DNA of 5,518 nucleotides from contig JAPKYY010000627.1 in the NCBI GenBank assembly GCA_026394095.1, forward strand, positions 1 to 5,518, written 5' to 3'. Under the pieces are notes generated by a model. The model was not told where the DNA came from. It saw only the letters and a list, made by a program, of their open reading frames with translations, and ran no database searches. Below are positions 1 to 5,518 of the stretch, one piece after another. The position numbers were made by a program, and so were the translations under genes. Source of the DNA: Acidobacteriota bacterium (lineage in GTDB: Bacteria > Acidobacteriota > Terriglobia > Bryobacterales > Bryobacteraceae). Numbering within the stretch: position 1 is the stretch's first letter; every line of letters starts with the position of its first letter.

Positions 1-1395
1 AGCAGACTTTGCGTCATTCAACATCCGCTTCACTTGCGCTTCCATCACAGCCGGCTCGCGTAGTTTGCCTGTCTCGGCCAGCTTCAATAATTCCTCATCC
101 GGCATCGAAGACCAGAGGTAGTAACTCAGACGGGTCGCCAGTTCGAGCGACGTTATCGGATGCGTCTTGAGCGGGTCTTTCGGATAAAGATCACGCTCGA
201 TGCGGAACAGAAAATGCGGCGACACAAGCATTGCTGTCATTGCCACCTGCAAGCCTTGCTCAGCCGTCTGGCCTTCTGCCTTGGCCATCGCAACGAAGCG
301 GGAAAGCGACTTCACCTCAGCTGCCGTCACCGGTCGCCGCCAGGCACGTCGAGCCAAGCCACCCAAAATGCGGTCTATACAAACGGGTCCGCTCGCAGGG
401 TCACAAACCAGAATCGCCTTGCGGCTCGCTGGCTCCACCTTCGAAGCATAAGGCCCCACCAACTTGATCATGTTCAGGAACTTGTTCTTCTTGTCTTTGT
501 AAAGGTCTTCCGGTGCCAGCGTCTTCACAAATTCATCATCGATAAAGCCAGCTCGAAACCGGTGCTCGCCCGCTGGCAGAAACAACCGGAACTGTTCTGC
601 CGAATAAGGATTGAAGTACACCAGCCCCGAGGGCTTGGTTTCGATCAACTGCGTGTGCAGCAGCTTGCCATCCATCCAGAAGCCGAGTAATACCGGCTTA
701 CCATTGACGCGCTCCCCGGGCAAGCCAATCTCGATCTGATACTCGGCATCCCAATCCACCCGGTGCGAAGCTTCGATCAGTGAAGGTGCTACCCGGCGAA
801 TCTTTTTGTCCTTGCTGTGCAGCTCAAATTCAATGGGGTTCTTCGGCAAAGGGTCGAGTCCCAGTGCGCGCGCTGAAATCCGCTCTGCCGCATTCAGATA
901 CTTCTCCATCAGCAGTGGCGAAATAGTCAGCACATCGCCGATATTGTCGAAGCCGTGCCCTGAGTCGTCAGTCGGAAAATCCTGATCGGCGCGAAAATCC
1001 ACCTGCAACAGATCGCGAATGGTGTTGGAGTATTCGTTGCGATTCAGCCGGCGCGCGGTAACCCTGCCCGGGTCTGACGGAATCTTGGCATCGGCCTTCT
1101 CAAACTCACTTTGCACGTAGCCAAGCACCTGGTCAATCTGCGCTTTTGCCGGCCTTGGGAATCCCTTCGGAGGCATCTCACCCGAGCGCACCTTCTTGAT
1201 GATCCGCTCCCAATCGTCACGATACTCACCGAGCGAGCTTGCCTCGGTGAACGGCTTGATATTCACACTACCTGAAGCATTCTGATCATTGTGGCAGGGC
1301 GCACAAGACTTGGTCAGCAACGGTTTGACCACACCGGAAAAATCCTGTGCCTGGCCCAATGCCATCACGACAACAAACCCAAAGATCAAATTCAT
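1..1395 (-). CDS. Planctomycete-type cytochrome c / DUF1587-DUF1595-DUF1592 protein, exported, 3' end missing
   Basis: The frame is open from ATG 1395 to the left edge (465 residues, no stop), so the C-terminus is missing. A hydrophobic signal peptide (MNLIFGFVVVMALGQA, likely cut after A16) leads into a haem-binding CAPCH at residues 31-35. An EMPP at 73-76 supplies the probable axial Met74, as in PSCyt1 domains. Next come a DUF1587-like segment (about 112-175, core ARRLNRNEYSNTIRDLL), a beta-rich stretch (about 188-320) resembling the carbohydrate-binding-like insert of this family, and a DUF1595-like segment (about 331-398, with C331, C339 and ARRAWRRPVT). DUF1592 begins near 413 (LATRLSYYLWSSMPDEELL). 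Full-length relatives usually run to about 750-850 residues and end in DUF1588 and DUF1585, which would lie off the window. They are thought to be exported c-type haem proteins; reaction and substrate are unknown. An in-frame TAG (1419-1417) with no ATG, GTG or TTG after it fixes the start at 1395, although the Shine-Dalgarno is weak and the signal peptide lacks an N-terminal Lys/Arg. A DUF1552 gene often follows such genes; that is an expectation only. Confidence 0.9.
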   Translation of the reverse strand, partial: MNLIFGFVVVMALGQAQDFSGVVKPLLTKSCAPCHNDQNASGSVNIKPFTEASSLGEYRDDWERIIKKVRSGEMPPKGFPRPAKAQIDQVLGYVQSEFEKADAKIPSDPGRVTARRLNRNEYSNTIRDLLQVDFRADQDFPTDDSGHGFDNIGDVLTISPLLMEKYLNAAERISARALGLDPLPKNPIEFELHSKDKKIRRVAPSLIEASHRVDWDAEYQIEIGLPGERVNGKPVLLGFWMDGKLLHTQLIETKPSGLVYFNPYSAEQFRLFLPAGEHRFRAGFIDDEFVKTLAPEDLYKDKKNKFLNMIKLVGPYASKVEPASRKAILVCDPASGPVCIDRILGGLARRAWRRPVTAAEVKSLSRFVAMAKAEGQTAEQGLQVAMTAMLVSPHFLFRIERDLYPKDPLKTHPITSLELATRLSYYLWSSMPDEELLKLAETGKLREPAVMEAQVKRMLNDAKSA

Positions 1396-1415
1396 AAATA
1401 TTGTGGTTTCTTCAT
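1392..1415 (-). other. 7-codon micro-ORF overlapping the cytochrome gene start
   Basis: An ATG at 1415-1413 opens a tiny frame reading MKKPQYL. Its TGA overlaps the ATG of the cytochrome gene in an ATGA arrangement. It could be a translationally coupled leader. It could also be the true, positively charged start of the signal peptide, put out of frame by one missing base: one extra base near the TTT at 1396-1398 would give MKKPQY followed by the hydrophobic core. It may equally be chance. Nothing in the sequence decides between these. Confidence 0.25.
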
Positions 1416-1442
1416 TCTATGCGATCCGGGCTACTCCCCCAA
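1414..1442 (-). promoter_or_regulatory. Possible sigma70-like promoter for the cytochrome gene
   Basis: Read on the minus strand, TTGGGG (1442-1437) and TAGAAT (1419-1414) are separated by 17 bp. The -10 box matches TATAAT at five of six positions; the -35 box matches TTGACA at only three of six. Transcription would begin near 1407, giving a leader of about 12 nt before ATG 1395. This would exclude translation of the micro-ORF starting at 1415. It is a visual match only, and acidobacterial promoters are poorly characterised. Confidence 0.25.
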
Positions 1443-1487
1443 AATACATGCGGGGAATGCAGTGACTCACCTAGTTGCCGATCAACA

Positions 1488-1494
1488 GAGGGAG
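1488..1494 (+). promoter_or_regulatory. Ribosome binding site deciding the start of the Ig-repeat gene
   Basis: The purine run GAGGGAG ends 8 nt before ATG 1503, ideal Shine-Dalgarno spacing. It supports 1503 over the in-frame upstream candidates TTG 1401 and ATG 1419, neither of which places a signal peptide at the N-terminus. Confidence 0.65.
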
Positions 1495-1502
1495 TAGTCT
1501 CG

Positions 1503-3803
1503 ATGCAAAAACTAGTCTTCGCCTTCCTGATGCTGATTTCGACCGCCTGGGCGCAAACCCTGACGACAAACAGCTCTTCCCTAAGATTTACGGCGACCGT
1601 GGGTGCCACAACGTTACCCACAGCCCAAACTGTCAGTGTGCAAAGCGCCCCTCCAGGCGGCGGCTTCACCGTCGCGGTCACCGGGGCTGCCCCCCATTTT
1701 GCGGGCTGGCTGCTGGTTTCTGCCTCAAGCGGACGTGCACCTCAAACTGTCAGTGTCCAGGTCAACCCAACAGGCCTCGCCGCCGGCAGCTATGTCGGTA
1801 CGATCACTTTTACCGGCACCACGGGCTCTCCGCTGCCAACAGCAGTAGTCACGGTGACGCTGGTAATCGGAACACCACCGCCCACGATTACGGTTTCTCC
1901 TACAGCGATTAACTTTAGCTACACCACCAGTCAGCCCGTCTCAGGCAATCCTAATTTGAGTTCCACCTTCATTCTGTCCAATACTGGTGCTGCCACCGCA
2001 GCCACACTCAGTGTCCAGAGCGCCCCCTGGCTCAAGGTCACTCCTACGGGCAATATCACCCTAGCCGGGCTCTTCAACTCGATTAATGTGACAGTGGATC
2101 CCACGGGCCTTGCGCCCAAGTCCTACACCGCCAACATCACGATTAAGTCCACCGGTACGGCCAACCCGAGTCTCACTCTTCCGGTCACGCTAAACGTGGT
2201 TGCTGCGGCCCCCAATATCTTCAGCACCTGGCCCATTGGCGTGATTCAGCAATCGGCTCAGAGCTTCGTCACGATCTACGGCGAAAGCTACTTTGCGAAC
2301 TCAACCGTTTCGGCAACAGGCTTCACCAATGAAGCCACAATTACCGCTACCGACGGTTCGGTCACCGCTTCGGAAAACTTCTACATCCCGGTTTACCCCA
2401 GCACCGCCAGTTTCCTGCGAATTCCGATGGGTTCCCCTATGCCTGCAGGCACAGTGAGCACCGCCTACACCGCGCTCAATCTCACTGCAGCCGGTGGAAC
2501 CTCGCCCTACACCTGGAGTCTTGTATCTGGCCAACTCCCGCCAGGCATCAACCTCAGTGGCAACCAGCTTCAAGGCACTCCAACAGCAGCCGGAACTTAC
2601 TATTTCACTCTGCAGGTTGAAGACTCGACTTCCCCGATCACTGCCACCGCCTACATGCCCTTCAAGATGCACATTATGCCAGCCAGTTCCAGTTCACTGC
2701 GTGTAACTGGCCCCACTACCGCACTTGTCGCAGGTACATTGAGCAGCACGTATCCTGGCGCAAACGCTGCCAAATCCGTAGGAGCGACAAATCCTCCAAG
2801 CTGGTCAGCTACGGGTCTGCCTTCTGGAATGTCGATCAACAGCACGACAGGAGTTTTGTCCGGGGTACCCGGCTCGGTGGGCTTGCAAGGCAATCTCACC
2901 TCGAAGCAAGTGGGGGAGAACGCGATGCTGGTCACAGTCCCGGCTTCTTATCTTCTGAGCCCTGGCTATCTTCGCATGGCGGTTTCGACGCCAAACCCCG
3001 GCGGTGGCACTTCAAGTGAGGCCCAATTCCAGGTATATGGCCCACGGCCCCAGGTGAATGCTGTAGTTGATTCTGCCAGCTACGCCCAGGGCACAATCTC
3101 TCCGGGCCAACTGCTCACACTCTTTGGCCTCGGCCTTGGCCCCGCTACTTTGACACTTTTCAATCCCTCAGTCCCGGCACCACAAATTCCAAGTGCCTTG
3201 CCGGTCACCGGTCCGGCCACATCGGTCACGATCGGCGGTGTTGCCGCCCCGATTCTCTACACCAGCGCTAACCAGGCCAGCGTGATTGTCCCCTACAACA
3301 TCAGCGGAGCCGCGGCTGACCTCGTCCTAACCTACAGCGGACTGGCCTCGGCGCCAGTTTCTCTTACGGTTGCCCCAACAAGCCCCGGTGTCTACACCAC
3401 AGACGCTTCCGGCCGCGGCCAAGGCGCGATCTTAAACTACAACCTCGCGACCAACGACTATACACTCAACTCCAACGCCGCACCGGCACTCAAGGGTGGA
3501 ATTGCCGTCCTTTACGTTAGTGGCATCGGTGCAACCAATGCTTCTGTCGCCGCGCCCACTACCGCTGCCGCCACTCTGATCGCTCCCAACGCGGTGGTTA
3601 CCCCATCGGCCAATGTGAGTGTGACGGTTGGCGGTATCGCCGCAAGCGTAATTGGCGCCATCTCTCCCATTGGCAGCGTGCCCGGCCTGCTCCAGGTCAA
3701 CATCTCGATTCCATCGAACGCCCCAGTCGGTGCCGCTGTCCCTGTCATCGTGAACGTCGGCGGCATTGATACCCAAACTGGTGTAACTATGGCCATCAAA
3801 TAG
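1503..3803 (+). CDS. Secreted Ig-like repeat protein with C-terminal TIGR03437 (Solibacter-type) domain
   Basis: A complete 766-residue exported protein. Residues 1-17 form a clear signal peptide (MQKLVFAFLMLISTAWA, cut before Q18). Two BACON-like beta-sandwiches follow, about 19-120 and 126-236, each with the signature VNPTGLAAGSY or VDPTGLAPKSY before the last strands. Residues 237-303 look like the front half of an IPT/TIG domain (VTIYGESYF). Two putative-Ig (He_PIG-like) modules span about 305-395 (SPYTWSLVSGQLPPGI) and 399-464 (WSATGLPSGMSI, GVLSGVPG). Residues 473-512 resemble the back half of a TIG domain (LVTVPASYLL, PNPGGGTSS). Residues 515-766 match TIGR03437: DSASYAQGTISPGQLLTLFG, a YTSANQ segment, an APALKGG segment, and GLLQVNISIP near the end. 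The protein has no cysteine and very few lysines. Start 1503 is chosen for its RBS and signal peptide; the upstream extension would add three cysteines. Such proteins are presumed to be surface or secreted adhesive scaffolds; no catalytic motif is visible. It is divergent from the cytochrome gene and convergent with the receptor gene. Confidence 0.93.
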   Translation: MQKLVFAFLMLISTAWAQTLTTNSSSLRFTATVGATTLPTAQTVSVQSAPPGGGFTVAVTGAAPHFAGWLLVSASSGRAPQTVSVQVNPTGLAAGSYVGTITFTGTTGSPLPTAVVTVTLVIGTPPPTITVSPTAINFSYTTSQPVSGNPNLSSTFILSNTGAATAATLSVQSAPWLKVTPTGNITLAGLFNSINVTVDPTGLAPKSYTANITIKSTGTANPSLTLPVTLNVVAAAPNIFSTWPIGVIQQSAQSFVTIYGESYFANSTVSATGFTNEATITATDGSVTASENFYIPVYPSTASFLRIPMGSPMPAGTVSTAYTALNLTAAGGTSPYTWSLVSGQLPPGINLSGNQLQGTPTAAGTYYFTLQVEDSTSPITATAYMPFKMHIMPASSSSLRVTGPTTALVAGTLSSTYPGANAAKSVGATNPPSWSATGLPSGMSINSTTGVLSGVPGSVGLQGNLTSKQVGENAMLVTVPASYLLSPGYLRMAVSTPNPGGGTSSEAQFQVYGPRPQVNAVVDSASYAQGTISPGQLLTLFGLGLGPATLTLFNPSVPAPQIPSALPVTGPATSVTIGGVAAPILYTSANQASVIVPYNISGAAADLVLTYSGLASAPVSLTVAPTSPGVYTTDASGRGQGAILNYNLATNDYTLNSNAAPALKGGIAVLYVSGIGATNASVAAPTTAAATLIAPNAVVTPSANVSVTVGGIAASVIGAISPIGSVPGLLQVNISIPSNAPVGAAVPVIVNVGGIDTQTGVTMAIK
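1626..1756 (+). repeat. 14-bp direct repeat inside the BACON-like region
   Basis: CAAACTGTCAGTGT occurs at 1626-1639 and again at 1743-1756, both in frame and encoding QTVSV(Q). A related copy, CAGTGTCCAG, lies at 1751-1760 and at 2009-2018, where the second BACON-like domain reads LSVQSAP, echoing SVQSAP of the first. These recurrent beta-strand sequences fit module duplication within the gene rather than a mobile or regulatory repeat. Confidence 0.5.
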
Positions 3804-3836
3804 AAAAAGGCGCCCCCTCGCGGGAGCGCCCTTTTT
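3804..3836. terminator. Bidirectional rho-independent terminator between convergent genes
   Basis: Arms GGCGC (3809-3813) and GCGCC (3826-3830) pair, extended inward by CCC (3815-3817) with GGG (3822-3824) across one C/A mismatch, around a TCGC loop. AAAAA (3804-3808) precedes and TTTTT (3832-3836) follows, so both strands give a GC-rich hairpin plus U-tract. It starts directly after the stop of the Ig gene and lies 19 bp beyond the stop of the receptor gene, so it can end both transcripts. Confidence 0.85.
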
Positions 3837-3855
3837 CCTATTAAAGCGAAGAAGC

Positions 3856-5518
3856 TTAGAAGCTGATTCGCAGACCCATCGTGATGGCACGTGCGCCAAC
3901 CTGCGGACCCGTCGGGCGTCCAAAGGCAGCGTTGCCAATCGTACCGTTGATGCCGCCGAAGCGGGTGCGGTTGAACAAGTTAAACGCGTCGGCGCGGAAA
4001 TTCAGCACCACCGGATTCTTCTCGTTGGCAAACAGCACCGTCTTCTTTGACAGGCCGAGATTTTCAAATGCAATCATCGGCTGACGGAAGTCGTTGTAAT
4101 AGAGAGCTGCGTTTCCAAGCGTAAACGGTGCAGCCGAGCTAAATGCCCCGGCATTGAACCAGCGTACGTTCGGGTTGTTCGGATCGAGATCGCCGTAGCT
4201 TGCGCCAGTGCGGATGTCAACGTTGTTACGAACAGCCTTTGTCGCCGTCGAGAACAATGTCTGACCCAGCGGATTGCCAGGGGTCACAACCTGAATCAGG
4301 TTGCCCGAGTAGTAACGCTGTGCGCCGCTGACTACCCAGCCGCCCACCAGTCCATTGACGATGTGGTTGGAATTACCCATGAACTTTTTACCCTTGCCAA
4401 ACGGCATGTCGTAAGTCCAGACGATGTTGAACACATGCGGCTGGTCAAACGGCAGGAAGCTCTTCATGTCCTTCAGGTTGTAGGCATCCTGAGCGCCAAC
4501 GTTGAACTGCTGGCTGAAGATCTGGCGGAAGTGCGCATTCGCCAGCGACTTCGACCAGGTGTATGAAGTCAGCAACTGGAAGTTGCCAAAACGACGTTCT
4601 ACCTTCAACTGTGCCGAGTCATACCAGGTCTGTCCCTGGCCGGTGTTGCGGCCATTGATGTCAAGGAATTGCGGGAAAGGCCGCAACGACTGAGCAACGG
4701 TTCCGTTTGCCGGGAAGTTCGCGTAGGGGATACGGATACCAGCGGCCTGTGCGGCTGCTGAGTTTGCGGGCTGTGTCAGAAGGCTACCCTTGCTGAGTTC
4801 GCTCGTCGGCAACTGGTTCTGGTTGATGGTCGAGTTCAGACCATTGCCACGGTTGCCAACATAGGCCGCATCAATCAGGAAGCCCTTGAATTCGTGCTGG
4901 ATGTTGATGCTCCAGTTGTAAACTCTCGGGGCCTTGCCGTAGGTGGGCGAGAAGAAGTCGATTGCCTGGAAATTCGAGAGGGTCGGATCGAGAAGTGGTG
5001 GGGGACGGAAGTTCGATGCGGTCGGAATACCACCATCCCAATTCAGGATCGGATCCGGGCTGTTGCTAACCACCGTACTGGTGTTGGCAAAACCCTGACG
5101 GCAGCCGCAGCCACCGTTGCCCAGCGTCTGGTAGAAGATTCCCCAGCCACCGCGGATTACAGTCTTGGGGCCGACTTGATAGGCAAATCCAAGACGTGGT
5201 CCGATGTTGGACCAGTCGGTCGGGTAGGGACGTGTTGTGCCTGTGCGGCCAGGTCCCTTTCCGTAGAACACCAGTGCGCCCGGGAGGCCACCGGCTCCAG
5301 GATTTGGCTTCGTCATGTCGAGGCCAGAATAATTCCCGTTCGGGATATGCCAGCCGATCGGAACTTCATAGCGAAGGCCGAGGTTCAAAGTCAGCTTCTT
5401 CGTTACGCGGTAGTTGTCCTGAATGAAGCCTGAGTTGTATCCATACTGGATCTGGTCCAGCAGCACAGGCAATACCGTCTTGTTTGCTTCCTGCACTGCA
5501 CCCAGCAACAAGCTGGCG
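3856..5518 (-). CDS. TonB-dependent receptor, Oar-like, C-terminal beta-barrel part (5' end missing)
   Basis: The frame is open from the right edge to TAA at 3858-3856, giving 553 visible residues. An apparent start at TTG 5511 is internal, because the frame continues to the edge with no stop. The whole visible part is outer-membrane barrel. Signatures in order are GFIQDNYRV then LTLNLGLRYEVP, GPRLGFAYQVGPKTVIRGGWGIFYQ in short pieces (about 5215-5130), VYNWSINIQHEF and AAYVGNRG (about 4925-4850), WYDSAQLKVERRFGNF (about 4625-4580), SYTWSKSL, FDQPHVFNIVWTYDMPFGKG, GGWVVSGAQRYYSG, and FNLFNRTRFGG. It closes with ARAITMGLRISF, the terminal Phe expected for Bam-dependent insertion. Relatives are about 1000-1200 residues, with signal peptide, carboxypeptidase-regulatory-like domain and plug at the N-terminus; these would lie off the window. 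The family imports or binds large substrates at the outer membrane using TonB energy; in acidobacteria the ligands are mostly unknown. A paired-cysteine GCGC motif sits at visible residues 136-139. Confidence 0.93.
   Translation of the reverse strand, partial: ASLLLGAVQEANKTVLPVLLDQIQYGYNSGFIQDNYRVTKKLTLNLGLRYEVPIGWHIPNGNYSGLDMTKPNPGAGGLPGALVFYGKGPGRTGTTRPYPTDWSNIGPRLGFAYQVGPKTVIRGGWGIFYQTLGNGGCGCRQGFANTSTVVSNSPDPILNWDGGIPTASNFRPPPLLDPTLSNFQAIDFFSPTYGKAPRVYNWSINIQHEFKGFLIDAAYVGNRGNGLNSTINQNQLPTSELSKGSLLTQPANSAAAQAAGIRIPYANFPANGTVAQSLRPFPQFLDINGRNTGQGQTWYDSAQLKVERRFGNFQLLTSYTWSKSLANAHFRQIFSQQFNVGAQDAYNLKDMKSFLPFDQPHVFNIVWTYDMPFGKGKKFMGNSNHIVNGLVGGWVVSGAQRYYSGNLIQVVTPGNPLGQTLFSTATKAVRNNVDIRTGASYGDLDPNNPNVRWFNAGAFSSAAPFTLGNAALYYNDFRQPMIAFENLGLSKKTVLFANEKNPVVLNFRADAFNLFNRTRFGGINGTIGNAAFGRPTGPQVGARAITMGLRISF

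Larger units (their letters stand above)
1396..1502. other. Divergent intergenic region between the cytochrome and Ig-repeat genes
   Basis: These 107 bp separate two genes read outward. The region holds the possible minus-strand promoter, the micro-ORF and the plus-strand Shine-Dalgarno. I found no convincing -35/-10 pair for the plus-strand gene and no clear operator-like palindrome. The plus-strand frame of the Ig gene stays open back to 1401, but this stretch reads as non-coding. Confidence 0.6.

Noticed and set aside
160..690. 176-codon plus-strand open frame
   Set aside because: It lies wholly antisense to the DUF159x haem protein, whose minus-strand frame carries recognisable family motifs; the plus-strand translation is His/Arg/Gln-rich and resembles nothing.
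1436..1454. CCCC/GGGG hairpin in the divergent intergenic region
   Set aside because: The stem is only four pairs with a loop of about 11 nt and no symmetric flanks, too weak to call an operator or regulatory structure.
1291..1497. 68-codon plus-strand open frame covering the intergenic region
   Set aside because: Its first half is antisense to the haem-binding region of the cytochrome gene, and it ends beside the Shine-Dalgarno of the Ig gene; no protein features are seen.
1401..1502. Upstream starts TTG 1401 or ATG 1419 for the Ig-repeat gene
   Set aside because: They would bury the signal peptide behind 28-34 residues and add three cysteines to an otherwise cysteine-free protein; ATG 1503 has a good Shine-Dalgarno.
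3432..3938. 168-codon minus-strand open frame crossing the terminator
   Set aside because: It overlaps the end of the Ig gene, the terminator hairpin and the end of the receptor gene in other frames; its Gly/Asp/Arg-rich translation is an antisense artefact.
4894..5433. 179-codon plus-strand open frame
   Set aside because: It is antisense to the receptor barrel and has no recognisable motif or ribosome binding site; it is explained by codon composition of the true gene.
5509..5511. TTG as the start of the receptor gene
   Set aside because: The frame continues without a stop to the window edge and the visible protein begins inside the barrel, so this is an internal Leu codon.

Overview
The window most likely comes from an Acidobacteriota genome, probably the Solibacter/Bryobacter branch. 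Three things point there. The central secreted protein ends in a domain matching the 'Solibacter uncharacterized C-terminal domain' (TIGR03437) pattern. The right-hand gene is an Oar-like TonB-dependent receptor of the kind greatly expanded in acidobacteria. The left-hand gene is a planctomycete-type cytochrome c (PSCyt1/DUF1587/DUF1595/DUF1592) protein, common in Acidobacteriota, Planctomycetota and Verrucomicrobiota. Taxonomy and families are judged by eye from protein motifs, not by a search.

Layout. (1) Positions 1-1395, minus strand: N-terminal 465 residues of the exported PSCyt1/DUF159x haem protein, cut by the left edge. (2) Positions 1396-1502: a 107-bp divergent intergenic region holding a possible minus-strand promoter, a 7-codon micro-ORF and the plus-strand ribosome binding site. 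(3) Positions 1503-3803, plus strand: a complete 766-residue cysteine-free secreted protein made of Ig-like modules (two BACON-like, one IPT/TIG-like that seems to be split by two putative-Ig domains, then TIGR03437). (4) Positions 3804-3836: a hairpin with an A-tract on one side and a T-tract on the other, a probable shared bidirectional terminator. (5) Positions 3856-5518, minus strand: C-terminal 553 residues of the TonB-dependent receptor, ending in the outer-membrane Phe signal, cut by the right edge. Coding density is high and no gap between genes reaches 300 bp.

How the genes may relate. All three products are envelope or exported proteins: a haem protein for the periplasm or outer face, a sticky Ig-repeat surface or secreted protein, and an outer-membrane receptor. 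The first two are divergently transcribed from one short intergenic region and could be co-regulated. The second and third converge on one terminator and are separate transcription units. These families are very abundant in this lineage, so adjacency alone is weak evidence of one pathway. I see no mobile element, CRISPR array, RNA gene or clearly new defence or biosynthetic system. The most notable points are the apparently nested domain architecture of the Ig protein and the odd start of the cytochrome gene.
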